The notes beneath the pieces were generated by a model. The model searched no databases. It was given only the letters and a program-made list of their open reading frames with translations, and was not told the DNA's origin. Positions 1-10,702 of a DNA stretch of 64,000 bases are shown piece after piece (position 1 is the first letter of the stretch; every line of letters begins with the position of its first letter). Source of the DNA: Chlorophyllum brunneum (taxonomy: Eukaryota > Basidiomycota > Agaricomycetes > Agaricales > Agaricaceae); contig OY756148.1 in NCBI GenBank assembly GCA_963576785.1, positions 372,001-436,000 on the forward strand, read 5' to 3'. The translations under genes were made by a program, and so were the position numbers.

Positions 1-907
1 CCTCGTATCCTTGTCCTACTGCGAGGATTGTGGTTTTCCACTTGGTGTATGTCGTTGGGACGGAGGTTGTCGGATAGCCTACTATTGTTCGAATGATATC
101 TGCTCTGGTGTGGCGTTTGAGAAGGAATATTGCATGGGTGTCATCTGTCCCCGCTTGGGCTTTCAGTGCCTCGAACTCGATCAAGAAATCTGCCGTGTTC
201 CTCTTTCCTTGTTTGAACGTCTCGATTTCTCCTTCTGCTATGGCTTTCCTATTTCCCAAGGAAAATGTGGCTTCTATTTCCTTTGTAAAGTCGTCCCAAT
301 CTGGTGTCTTTTTGTTTTGGATGGCTTGTAGCTGCGTGTTGGCGTATGGACCTGCTAGTCCTCCTTTCATTCTTGCTAAAATTGCTACTATCTTCTGTTC
401 TTCTTCGTCTATCTTGTTGAACATTAACCATAGGGATATTGCTCTCCACCAATCGTCAAATTGGGTTCTGTCTCCATTAAAATATCCTGGCTCTGGAGCT
501 AGGTTCTTTGGGACATTGACTTCTTCTGTCATTTCTGGTTCTGTCTCTGGTTCGCTGTGTTCGTGGGTTTCGGCGATTTCTATATCGGCTGTGGCGTTGG
601 CGACTTCTGTGTCGATTTCTTCTTCAAATGGAGCTGGTTCTTCGTCTGTGCTGTGCTCGGATTCTTTCTCGTAGGTCTCAGCGATATCTATATCGGATGT
701 GTTCTCGGCGACTTCTATGTCGAATTCGGTTTCAAATAGAGCTGTACTTTCGTCTATGCTGTGTTCGGATTTCTGTCGTTTAAGGCCTTCAGGGATTTCT
801 GATTCTGTTGATCGTTTAGATCCTGTTGCTATGGGTGAACCCTGGATGTCGGTTGGTCTCGGAGCTCTGTGTCTTCTCGGCATTCTCGATGAGCTACTGT
901 TGCTCAT
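1..907 (-). CDS. Ty3/gypsy-type Gag polyprotein, partial (runs off left edge)
   Basis: The reading frame is open from an ATG at 905-907 to the window edge, about 300 codons without a stop. The first ~125 residues are acidic and low in complexity and contain a 36-codon near-tandem duplication (repeat starts near 681 and 573). The part after MTEEVNVPKNLAPEPGYFNG reads as a retrotransposon Gag of the basidiomycete Ty3 type, with FDDWWRAISLW, MKGGLAGPYA and TPDWDDFTKEIEATF, the pattern of the retrotrans_gag fold. This Gag would form the cytoplasmic virus-like particle. The frame is followed on its 5' side by an LTR at 1001-1294, so this is the 5' end of an element lying mostly outside the window. 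Unlike the other elements here the frame is intact, which suggests a younger copy. Family assignment is by motif reading only. Confidence 0.8.
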   Translation of the reverse strand, partial: MSNSSSSRMPRRHRAPRPTDIQGSPIATGSKRSTESEIPEGLKRQKSEHSIDESTALFETEFDIEVAENTSDIDIAETYEKESEHSTDEEPAPFEEEIDTEVANATADIEIAETHEHSEPETEPEMTEEVNVPKNLAPEPGYFNGDRTQFDDWWRAISLWLMFNKIDEEEQKIVAILARMKGGLAGPYANTQLQAIQNKKTPDWDDFTKEIEATFSLGNRKAIAEGEIETFKQGKRNTADFLIEFEALKAQAGTDDTHAIFLLKRHTRADIIRTIVGYPTTSVPTTYTKWKTTILAVGQGYE

Positions 908-1000
908 ATACTGTCGTCCTGGTCGGAGGCTATTATTCCAAGCCTAGCTACGAGTAGTGGCACCTCTCTTGCAAGGTGAGTCGAATGACACTTTACCAAA

Positions 1001-1294
1001 TGTTACGACCTTAGTCTCTGACTCAGGTTGCAAGCCTTTGGACAAAGGAAAGGAAGTAGAGAGAGGAAGAAGGGATGATACGATTGGTAAAGTGTAAGGA
1101 ATACATCAAGTATTACTACACTTTATATACCAGTAGCGGAGGCTAATAATAAGGGGGACGAGTAGATGAGTCAGATAAGAGGCATAGCCTTTGGAGATGA
1201 AACAGGAGATGGAACGAGGGGTGAAACAGGTGTGAGGGTACACGAGGTAATGGGCGCGAGATAGGAATGAACGGTCTATCTATAGTTCGTAACA
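1001..1294 (-). repeat. 5' LTR of the left-edge Ty3-type element
   Basis: A 294-bp unit begins TGTTACGA and ends TCGTAACA, a perfect 8-bp terminal inverted repeat with the canonical TG...CA ends. It sits 93 bp upstream (minus strand) of the Gag start, as a 5' LTR should. On the minus strand the LTR is followed at once by TTTGGTAAAGTG; the TGG two bases in is where a tRNA 3'-end primer would pair. The matching 3' LTR must lie left of the window, so the identity of the pair and the target duplication cannot be checked here. Confidence 0.75.
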
Positions 1295-1317
1295 CATGCA
1301 TCATCAGGTAGCCTGGA

Positions 1318-1517
1318 TATTGAACAGCACAGTACTATGCAGTAGCAGACAGATAATCTGACTTACTGATAGGTTAGTTAGTAAACAGTAAGAATACTAG
1401 TAAAGTTACTAAGAAAGTCAAGTAGAGCATAAGAGAAGATGAGTAGATTGTCTAAAGAAACATAAAGGGAATATATGCTGCTTTATATACTAAATGTCTG
1501 GGATGTAAAATCCTAAG
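1318..1517 (-). repeat. copia LTR copy (candidate 3' LTR or solo LTR)
   Basis: This stretch aligns along its length with the LTR at 15,233-15,427: both carry the GAACAGCA start, the gtagcagacagat block, the gagtagattgt block and the TGCTTTATATACTAAATGTC block, in the same orientation. The terminal TG has become TA at 1318-1319. It stops at 1517 exactly where the 1.14-kb unit begins. It may be the 3' LTR of the copia element whose 5' LTR is at 15.2-15.4 kb, split off by nested insertions, or an unrelated solo LTR of the same family. Confidence 0.6.
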
Positions 1518-2653
1518 TGTTATGTCCAAACCTTGAACCTATGTTAGAGGTTACAACAAGTTCCCAGAAGCAATACCATTTGTCCTGCCACCACAATCCA
1601 ATAATGCCATCATTGACCCTCTACTCTGACTCGCTTGGAAATATGCACCATACTTACATGTATGCAACACTGATGGACTCTACTTGTGTACCATTGAGAA
1701 CAACCTCTATGGCACCTGGAATAATGGTTGGAAAGCATGACCTACTACTAAAGAAATAATACAGTACATCCACCCCTACATGTACACTCATGGACTAGTG
1801 CTTGAAGTGCTCATTCATCAACAAGTTGCTGATGGAATCTATTGTATTGAGATGTGACCAAGGGACCTATTACCAGATAATGAACCCACTGTACCCAGTA
1901 GTAACAGCAACAACTCTCCCTATCCGCTATTGTGATCCACTCAAGCCTTTGTCAAGTCACCCAAGTCTTACCTCTCAGAAGAACCAATTACACTGATGTC
2001 ATCTCTGTCATCCAATCCTAATCAATCTATGGATGCAGTTTTTCCGTCACTGCCATCATTGTCATTACTATCTACCACTTTGTCCTGCATATCTTGTGAC
2101 TGCAGCTATTCCAATGAATCTCTATCGTTATTATCTGAGATCTTCAAGAATGAGTAAGTACTCATTCATTTCACCTTCATCAGTTTCACTTCACTCTATG
2201 TTTAGCTATCTCACCTTTATCAGTTTCGTGTCTATCTTTAGTAGTGTTTCATCATGTGTTTCATATCTATCAGTTTCATATTGTGAAACTTGTTTTGGTC
2301 TCATTATCTATACTCTGTAGTATTTATAGAAAAGAAGTAGTTAGTATAAATAGCCAACTATATTAAAAAGTCAAAACTTAAGCTTTGATCTTCTACAGAA
2401 ATAGCTTTCTTGATCACCCAAAAAGAGTTTCCATTGACAGTTGCTGTCAATTAATAGAAGATTACTTAACTGCTTATTTTCTACTTGCCCTTATTACTCA
2501 GAGCTATGAAATAAACAGGATTCCCATTTCTTGGTTAAGTAACAACAGTTTGATAATATTTGCTTATCCAGTTACTTGGCTAAGATAGGTATTAAGGCCA
2601 TACCCTAGAGGTCACATCCTCTTTGATTGTCTTTAGTAGCTAAATCCATAACA
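1518..2653 (+). repeat. 1.14-kb LTR-like unit, copy 1
   Basis: The unit begins TGTTATGTCC and ends ATCCATAACA, giving TGTTATG/CATAACA inverted ends with TG...CA termini. A second copy lies in opposite orientation at 10,703-11,840 and matches over its whole length with many point differences and short indels. No protein-coding frame is convincing; the short open frames in it are not conserved between the copies. Size, termini and lack of coding capacity fit a solo LTR of a large LTR retrotransposon. No clear target duplication flanks this copy. Confidence 0.6.
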
Positions 2654-2679
2654 ATAGATCAAAGCTTCTACTGAGTCAT

Positions 2680-3379
2680 TGTGGAGATTGGACAATGGCT
2701 AGGCCTTCAAACGGCTATCTGTTCCCCTCCTCCCACTAGCCCTATTTGTACATGATATTCTGCTCATCCAATGAAGGAAAATAGGCTGAGGACTCAATGG
2801 CCAATACATTTTGAATGCCAGCAAGATGGGCATCAATTCTTGCAGACTCAAAAAGGGCAAAGGCTTTCGGGCCTAACTGCCTCACTCTCTACTCCGACAT
2901 CACTCTCCATTTGCTGTGCCAGCCAGTACCCTCTCAATAAAACAATTTCATTCAAATCCCCGAATACGTAGGAATTGTTGTTACCAAAAGTATGAAAATT
3001 TTCAATCCCTTATGTACCCTTTCATTCAATTCATATAATATCTCCATAATCCCTAATTCAGACTGTTTCGGACTCTACTTTTCTATTCAAATTATTTCTA
3101 CAGTGCATACAAACTATGTATGAGGTTTCCGTAGCATAAGTTTGGATTTTCGTATAAATATAAATGTACTTTGTCTACGAAAATCAGTGAAAAAAGTATC
3201 TGATTAATCCTATCTCTCTTCTCTGCCTCCCAGAGGCTCATAAACATCTTGCTTTGACAAACCACCCTTTCCCTTACCTTCGTGTGTTCCTAAACACATC
3301 CCTTTTCCCCTTGGGTTGAAGTTCCAATGTCAGACAGACACTGATATGCTCACAAATATAATGAGACAATATCTCTTCA
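2680..3379 (+). repeat. 5' LTR of the internal Ty3-type element
   Basis: It begins TGTGGAGATTGGACAATGG and is repeated directly at 9381. A run reading CCCTCTCAATAAAACAATTTC near 2930-2950 may hold the polyadenylation signal (AATAAA). The 3' boundary is set where similarity with the other LTR stops, near tctcttca at 3372-3379. Confidence 0.8.
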
Positions 3380-3855
3380 TCTAGAGCCCACTGCAAGGGG
3401 CCTCTTAACCCATACATTCCAACACTTTCCCTTTACCCTAGCCCAAAGTATACTTCCAAAACCCATTGACCCTAAACATATCACTTATCAACATGTCATC
3501 GAGTGGAGATGACATTCCTCTCTTACCTTTGTCTCAGGGTGGACCATCAGGCCAGCATTGATATTGAGCCTTTGGCATGTCTGGAAATGATACCAATGTC
3601 AGCTTGCAGACACCCGCCTTTCCACATTTCATTCCAGCAAGTTGGCGTACACCCCAAGGTGTCCAACCTCCCAATCTACTAGTTCTACCACCTTCACCAC
3701 CTCCTATCTATGTCCAAGCTCCTCCCAATCCTTAATTCATGCCTAGTCCCTATAAATGAAATGCTCCAAAATTCAATGGATATCCCCTTTCACTAGGACA
3801 ATTTTTCACAGAGGTAGAACATCTAGGAAGGAGTTGTCAGCTTAATGATCAAAAA

Positions 3856-4737
3856 ATGATCGAGTATACCCTTGGATACCTTGGCTGGAATGAACATAAT
3901 ACCTGGAAAGAACTCCTATCAGCAGCAGGAAATGATTGGGATCGATTTAAACAAGAAGTTACTGCTATCTACCCTGGTACCAATGAAGATCACAAGTATA
4001 CATTCTATGATCTCGAGGCCCTTGCCAACCATCAGGCTATGACACCAATGGGTTTGAGGTATCAATTTGGTGAATACTATAGAAAGTTCCTGACAATTAG
4101 TGGATGGCTGTCATAATAAAACAAGATTTCACAGAGGGAGCGAGATATGATTTTCCTGGGTGGATTTGACCCCCACTTCCGAGAACAACTTACTGCCAGA
4201 CTTTGCCTCAAATTACCAGACTTCCCACCTTATCAGCCTTGGGAAATATCGGATATAGTCAAGGCTGTGCTGTTTCTGCTTAATACAGTCTCTGCTTCAA
4301 ATGAGCTAGCTGGTTTTCCAGGACATTTGGTACATTCCCCAATCCAGTACCAATCCCAATATCTAGTATTCCAACCACCTTCTCCTCAACCAGTATTGCT
4401 GCCAGCTCCCCACAAAACATTCAATATGTCATCCTTTAAGCAATTCTTTGTCTCTGATGCATTCTTGAGCAAGTTGGCTGGAAAACTCGGAAATCAGTCA
4501 CAGGGAACACCTATACAACCACCTACCAACCAACCTTGGAACACTGATTGTGCATTCTGCTCTGACCCTCATCACTTCTACCATAGATGTGCCCTAGTTG
4601 AAGAATATATCCGAAAAAGGTTGTGCATCCGTACAACTGATCATTGTATTGCACTACCTGATGGAACAGTTATTATGGCTCAAGTTTCTCCTGGAAAGGA
4701 TATTAGAGAGAAAATTGACAATTATTACAAGGCTTGA
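3856..4737 (+). pseudogene. Ty3-type Gag remnant
   Basis: Two adjacent open pieces (3856-4116 and 4147-4737) separated by stops together read as a Gag. The first has WNEHNTWKEL and FKQEVTAIYPGT, typical of retrotrans_gag. The second has MIFLGGFDPHFREQL followed by a proline-rich linker and a CAFCSDPHHFYHRC segment, which resembles a zinc knuckle (C-x2-C-x4-H-x4-C: C, C, H, C can be picked out). Coding similarity begins earlier, near an ATG at 3494 that is soon stopped. Not functional as read. Confidence 0.7.
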
Positions 4738-5001
4738 AATGTACCTACCATTGTAACCAACATTGTCAAAGCAGTCCCAATAGTCCAAGCCCAGCAGTAT
4801 ACATGGACCATGTCTTCAGAACCATCAGACATTATCACAAACAAGATGTCAGTTGAAGACCTTGAGGAACTTCAGCTTCTTGATACGGTAGTGGTTTCGT
4901 CTCTTAAATGAGCAGAGGACCTTCGAAAATGTGTCGGAAATGTTGCTAAGGGCAAGCCTAGTCCAAGTGTCAGCACTCGATCAGGAAACAAAGGCCAAAC
5001 A

Positions 5002-5763
5002 TTGACTCCTATCCCTTTTCCAAACATTCCCAATCAATCAGCCACCAACCCCTTGAATATACCACAATTTTGGTACACAACACCAGTTGAAGATTCTGCT
5101 GTCATACAAGAAGTGTTAGACAAAGCAATGGATAGCACAGTAACAGTAACACACCGACAACTTCTAGCCATCTCATCCGAAGTTCGACAATATATCAAGG
5201 AACAGGTAACCACAAAAAGGGTACCTACCACCATGGTGGCTGTCTCCTCACTTGAAGAAGCAGAAGAGACAATGTTGGTACTTGTCCATTCTCCAGAAAC
5301 AAGAAAATCAGTGACACTTGTAGTCACAAATGATGTGGAAGATCTGCACACCATCAAGTTAGATATAGAGGGAAAAACAAAGGTGGATGCCATCCTGGAT
5401 GAGGGTTCCCAGATCATTAGTATGCGACACAATGTTTGGGAGAAGTTAGGGATACCTATGAGGTCAGACAAAGTCATAGTTATGGAATCAGCCAACTCCT
5501 CTCATGAATCAACAATGGGATTCCTACCCAATCTTCAAGTAACCATTGGTGACTGTATGTTGTATCTTCAAGTTCAAGTGGTCGAAAATGCATTGTATGA
5601 AATGCTGCTGGAACAGCCATTCTTGACACTTACCCAAGCCAATATACGCCATCTTTTGAATGGAGGATCATACATCATACTCGTAGACCCCAATAATGGC
5701 CAAATTGTTACAGTCCCAACCAAGCCTCAAATCCATACCTCACTATCTCACTCAGGTTTTTAA
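5002..5763 (+). pseudogene. Ty3-type aspartic protease remnant
   Basis: An open stretch of 253 codons holds a retropepsin-like core: VDAILDEGSQIISM carries the D-x-G-S active-site type motif, followed by the hydrophobic strands QVTIGDCMLYLQVQVVENA and a LEQPFL segment. In intact relatives this region sits between Gag and reverse transcriptase. It is isolated here by stops on both sides (around 4737-5001 and at 5761). Confidence 0.65.
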
Positions 5764-6152
5764 AAATTAATGATTTGGCTATGTGTCGAGGAGATACATA
5801 TCAACTACAAGCTCGCAAATTGTTAAAGAAACCTACCTTGTCAATAATCCCACTCAACTGCTTTATGATTTCACTACTTGCATTCACCTCATCTCACTTC
5901 AACACCATATCAAAACCTAAGGAAATATATGAAATATCACTATCAGCCCTGGAAAAAACTCTCCAAACCCTCAAAATACTTGCCTACAAGAAAGTTGCCA
6001 GTTGCATCAAGCCTATAGCCACCACCCTACCAGAAAAGTTCCGAATTGTTCGTCGGATCCCAGCTGATCCTCTCAAAAACCTCCCAATCCTACCAACCAA
6101 CCCTCCTAACTTCGTACCTGGAATTTGTTATACAGCTGAATGAAAGGAAGCT

Positions 6153-6866
6153 ATGAAGGTGAATGAAAATAGCTTTCTGACAATAGAAGAAGAAAAACTA
6201 GTACATTACCTTATCAAAGCTCAAGAGACCGGTTTTGCATGGTGCAAAGAAGAGAAAGGAAAATTCTTTTCAGATTATTTTGACCCAGTCGTAATCTCTA
6301 CAATTGAGCACATTCCATGGAGCCTACAAAACATACTTATTCCCCTAGGAATCTTCAATCATGTAGTTCAGATCATCAAGGACAAGATCACAGCAGGAGT
6401 CTATGAACTATCAAGCTCTTCATATCATTCTCATTAGTTTTGTGTACTAAAGAAGGATGGGAAATCTCTCCATCTCATCCACAATCTCCAGTCCCTTAAC
6501 GCAGTAGCAATAAAAGATGCGAGAGTGCCCCCAATAGTTGAACATTATGTAGAGTCATTTGATGGTCGAGGATGCTACAGAGTGTTTGATCTCTTTGTTG
6601 GATATGATCAATGTGCCCTAGCTCTGGAGTCCTGCGACCTGACAACATTCCAGACATCTCTCGGAACATTTCACCTCACATCTATACCAATGGGTTATAC
6701 AAACTCGATGCAGATTCAACACGGCAACCTTACCTTCCTCCTACAAGATGAAATCCCACATGTAGCAGTTCCATTCATTGACAATATCCCTGTTAAAGGA
6801 CCACCCACGCGCTATGAATTAGACAGCAGTCAGTTTGAAAGTATTCCAGAGAATCCAGGAATCTGA
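6153..6866 (+). pseudogene. Ty3-type reverse transcriptase remnant
   Basis: Pieces at 6153-6437 and 6525-6866 read as the palm of a Ty3 reverse transcriptase: FAWCKEEKGKF, then FVGYDQCALALES (the usual FxGYxQ block), TSLGTFHLTSIPMGYTNS (the usual LPMGWTNS block) and FIDNIPVKG. The last is where YxDD belongs, so the second catalytic aspartate is replaced by asparagine. Stops lie between the pieces and downstream. The enzyme cannot be made from this copy. Confidence 0.7.
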
Positions 6867-7205
6867 CGTTTTGTATGGGAGCATCTGCAAAACATGAACC
6901 AAGTTGTTCAGCAAATCAAGCATACTGGAGGAATATTTTCGGCAGCAAAATCTCACCTTTGCATTCCATCTGCACTTGTTGTGGGTCACCAATGTACCTA
7001 TGAAGGGCAACTGCCAGATAAGTCTCGAATTCAGAAGATTGTTAACTAGCCACTATACCAAAACCTTACCAAAGTTCGTGGATTCCTTGGCACGATGGGA
7101 ACTATCCAAATCTTCATCAAAAATTATACTACAATTGCACATCCACTTGTGAACCTTACACAAAAAGGAGCAGAGTTTGTCTTTGAAGAAGAGTAAGAGT
7201 TAGCT

Positions 7206-8036
7206 ATGGAGAAGTTGAAGAAACTTGTGAAAGACTCACCAGCAATCCAAGGAATCGACTACACCAGTAGAAAGGAGGTGATCCTGGCTGTAGATACATC
7301 AATGATTGTAGTGGGATACATAATCTCACAGATTGGGACAGACAACTGGCAATATCCCTCAAGATTTGGATCGTTAACCTTGTCTGAAAGGGAAGGACAA
7401 TACTCACAGGCAAAATTAGAGCTCTTTGGATTGTTTCAAGCCTTGAAGGACTGCAGGATTTGGATAGTAGGCATAAAGAACTTAACTGTTAAAGTAGATG
7501 CAAAGTATATTCACAGAATGGTTAATAATCCAGATATACAACCTAATGCAACAATCAACCATTGGATTTTGGCCACCCTGCTCTTTGACTTCCAAATACG
7601 CCATGTTCCAGGTCATACACATGGCCCAGATGGTCTATCACAACGTCCCCAAGCAATAGAGGATCTAGTGGGAGAGGATGACTATGAGGCATGGATTGAT
7701 GAAGCCAATGCCTTCACAATCAAAGCAAGTTCCGGACTAAACCCATATGCTCAAGATAACCAAGGACTACCCTTGTGGCTGGAATCATCAAACATGTTCA
7801 GAACAGAGGTTCTCAATGCATTGAAACTACTTCCCAGACTATGCCAAGCCCACAAGACTCCTCACCCCACCATCGAGGTCCTATCAAACATAGATACTAG
7901 CAATTCCCAGTCATATCATCCCCAAATTCCCTGGTCAGGAAAAGCCTGTGCACATGATTTCGAACTTTCCTTAATCAATAATTTCCTCCGAGAGTCCAAG
8001 CATATGCCAGGAATGAAGAAAGAGGCCTTCAAATGA
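7206..8036 (+). pseudogene. Ty3-type RNase H / connection remnant
   Basis: Open for 276 codons. It contains VILAVDTSMIVVGYIISQI (the RNase H-like first strand), SLTLSEREGQYSQAKLELFGL (the catalytic E region) and HVPGHTHGPDGLSQRP (the D-x-LSR-type motif at the end of Ty3 RNase H). A linker follows toward the integrase. Flanking stops cut it off from reverse transcriptase and integrase. Confidence 0.65.
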
Positions 8037-8111
8037 TTAGTACAACAGGCAGCAGGTTTCTTCATACAAGAAGGTCAATTATGGAAAAAGGACACTAAAG
8101 CAAAACATAAG

Positions 8112-9346
8112 TTGGTGATTAGGGAGGAAGAAAAGCAGTACAGCCTACTGAAGCAAGCACATGATGAACTTGGCCACAAAGGTATCTTCACAACCCGAAT
8201 TCGCCTCCTCGAATGGTTTTGGTGGCCTTATCTAGATGAAGATGTCCATTGGTTTATCAAAACATGTCACAAATGTCAGGCACATTCTACCAAGCAAATT
8301 TTCATACCACCTACTGTTCCCATCCCTCTATCCCTATTTTGCAAAGTCTACATCGACACAATGTTTATGCCAAAGTCTAACGGTTTCCAATGTCATCCAT
8401 GCTCGATGCTCTCTATCCTCATATCCAGAATGGTGGATGCTTTGCAACAAGAATGCATGCACACTTGGCTCATTTGTGTTCGAAGAAATTCTGTGTAGGT
8501 GGGGCGCTGTTGAAGAAATTGTGACTGACAATGGGCCTGCATTCATACAAGCAGTTGAGTACCTTTCGTGAAAATACAAGATAAACTACATATGGATATC
8601 CCTCCACAATTCACAAGCCAACGGTCTGGTCAAACATCGACATTTTGATGTTAGAGAGGCTCTGGTGAAGGCAGCAGATGGTGATGAGAAAAGATGGACT
8701 GCGGTTGCTCCATTAGTGTTCTGGGCTGAGCGAATATCGATCCAAAAATCTACGGAGTACTCACCATATTACATAGCTTACAGATTGGAGCCTCTTCTCC
8801 CCTTTGACCTTGTGGAAGCAACATATCTCACTCCTCCCCTTTCCAAACCAATACCCTTAGCTGATCTCATAGCATATTGAGCCATCCAGCTCCAAAAATG
8901 GCCATCTGACCTCGTGTAAATAAAGCAGCAGCTGATTAAAGCATGATATCAGTCAATCAGGCAGTTTGAAGAGCAACATGGACATACAATTCAAAACTAC
9001 AATTTTGATCCTGGAGCACTGGTCTTGGTCTGGAACTCGTGTATTGATGGAGACCTTGGTAGTAAGACTAAACCCCATTACTTTGGCCCTATGGTAGTTA
9101 TGAAGAAAATAAAGGAAGGATTGTATATCCTTGCAAAACTCGATGGCAGTATGTCAAGGCTACATTTCGCAGCCTTCTGAATTGTTCTATACCATCCACA
9201 TGATCTGCAATCAATTCCAGTCACAAAAATAACTGATCTCTCATCAGAGCAACTTGATGAGATCACCTACAATCCCATCAACATCCCTCTCCCTTACAAC
9301 AATGTCCCCTCCATAGAAGAGCCCCTCAAGAATCAGCTATCTGACT
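8112..9346 (+). pseudogene. Ty3-type integrase remnant
   Basis: The first piece (8112-8498) has the HHCC zinc-binding module: HDELGHKGIF...WPYLDEDVHWFIKTCHKCQ. A shifted frame then gives IVTDNGPAF (catalytic D-N-G region), 8665-8880 continues, and 8990-9346 reads FDPGALVLVWNS, PHYFGPMVVMKK, the integrase C-terminal domain. At least three frame changes or stops interrupt it. Confidence 0.65.
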
Positions 9347-9380
9347 GACTGGGAAGTCAGTACAAAAAGTACCCCAGAGA

Positions 9381-10090
9381 TGTGGAGATTGGACAATGGC
9401 TAGGCCTTCAAATGGCTATCTGTTCCCCTCCTCCCACTAGCCCTATTTGTACATGATATTCTGCTCATCCAATGAAGGAAAATAGGCCAAGGACTCAATG
9501 GCCAATACATTTTGAATGCCAGCAAGATGGGCATCAATTCTTGCAGACTCAAAAAGGGCAAAGGCCTTTGGGCCTAATTGCCTCACTCTCCACTCCGACA
9601 TCACTCTCCATTTGCTGTGCCAGCCAGTACCCTCTCAATAAAACAATTTCATTCAAATCCCTGAATACGTAGGAATGGTTGTTACTAAAAGTATGAAAAT
9701 TTTCAATCCCTTATGTACCCTTTCATTCAATCCATATAATATCTCCATAATCTCTAATTCGGACTGTTTTGGACTCTACTTTTCTATTCAAATTATTTCT
9801 ACAGTGCATACAAACTATGTATGAGGTTTCCGTAGCATAAGTTTGGATTTTCGTATAAATATAAATGTACTTTGTCTACAAAAATCAGTGAAAAAAGTAT
9901 CTAATTAATCCTATCTCTCTTCTCTGCCTCCCAGAGGCTCATAAACATCTCGCTTTGACAAACCACCCTTTCCCTTACCTTTGTGTATTCCTAGACACAT
10001 CCCCTTTCACCTCTATTCCCCTTGGGTTGAAGCCCTAACGTCAGACGGATGCTGACATACTTGCAAATATAATGAGACAATGTCTCTTTA
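9381..10090 (+). repeat. 3' LTR of the internal Ty3-type element
   Basis: Direct repeat of 2680-3379, starting TGTGGAGATTGG. It differs from the left LTR by scattered, mostly transition changes and by about 10 extra bases near 10,005-10,020. No strong polypurine tract precedes it; the run just upstream is aaaaagtaccccagaga. Confidence 0.8.
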
Positions 10091-10702
10091 TTATTTTGGT
10101 GTAGAGAACAAGAACCCTAGTATTATCTGCATTATTGCCATTGTCACTGAACAAGAATAACATCTTCCTACATCATTGCCATTGTTGCTGTTACAGAAAG
10201 CTGAGAAGAGTTGTATATAGTGCCTATCTACTACATAAGAGTGTAACTTGCTATCAGTCACATAGGACCCATACTGCACTTGCCAGTACCTAGAGTACCC
10301 CTCAAGTTAGTAGGGCTAAGCATAAAGACCCACTCATAGAACATATGCTATTAACTGACTTTGTGGTTTCCTCCTTGAGAAGAAGAGAAACTTGCTTGCC
10401 ACATGTCCTGCCTCTGGATTCCCATCAAGAAGTACTCTGGTTGAAAGAAGACCTAGAAGGAATGGAAGGTTACAACTACTAGGCTACGGAGAAGCTGTCC
10501 ATAGAGAAGCTAAACCAAGCAGGTGCTGTCTAGTCAGCCAGACAATACTAGCCACCATGAAGACACATCACACTTTGTCACTATTATACCAGTAACAGAT
10601 TCTCTCGAAAAGCAAGAGCACTCAGTAGAGGATACCCTCAAAACCTGTTGTGTATTCCCAGGAAGTACAGGAAGAAGTTGCAAATAATTGTCAGTGAGAG
10701 AA
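10091..10702 (-). other. unassigned segment, possible end of a copia-type element
   Basis: This 612-bp piece lies between the Ty3 LTR and the inverted 1.14-kb unit. On the minus strand it contains AACTTGAGGGGTAC near 10,305-10,318, which resembles the polypurine tract that precedes the 3' LTR of copia elements, and downstream on that strand a TATATA at about 10,215. It could therefore be a copia 3' end into which the Ty3 element inserted. No protein frame is convincing. Confidence 0.25.

Larger units (their letters stand above)
2680..10090 (+). mobile_element. Ty3/gypsy-type LTR retrotransposon, full-length but inactivated
   Basis: The element is bounded by direct LTRs at 2680-3379 and 9381-10,090. 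Between them, in order, are remnants of Gag, aspartic protease, reverse transcriptase, RNase H and integrase, the Ty3 order with integrase last. Every domain is broken by stops or frameshifts. By eye the LTRs differ by roughly 30-40 substitutions, mostly transitions, plus about 10 bases of net indel, so the insertion is not recent. No clear target site duplication was found: gtcat precedes the left LTR, but ttatt follows the right one. Confidence 0.85.

Noticed and set aside
93..674. 193-codon plus-strand frame at the left edge
   Set aside because: It is the complement of the Ty3 Gag, whose motifs read clearly on the minus strand.
1518..2653. Short open frames (1517-1759, 2033-2320) as genes
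   Set aside because: The inverted copy at 10,703-11,840 carries the same DNA with stops and changes at protein-breaking positions; this is non-coding repeat DNA.
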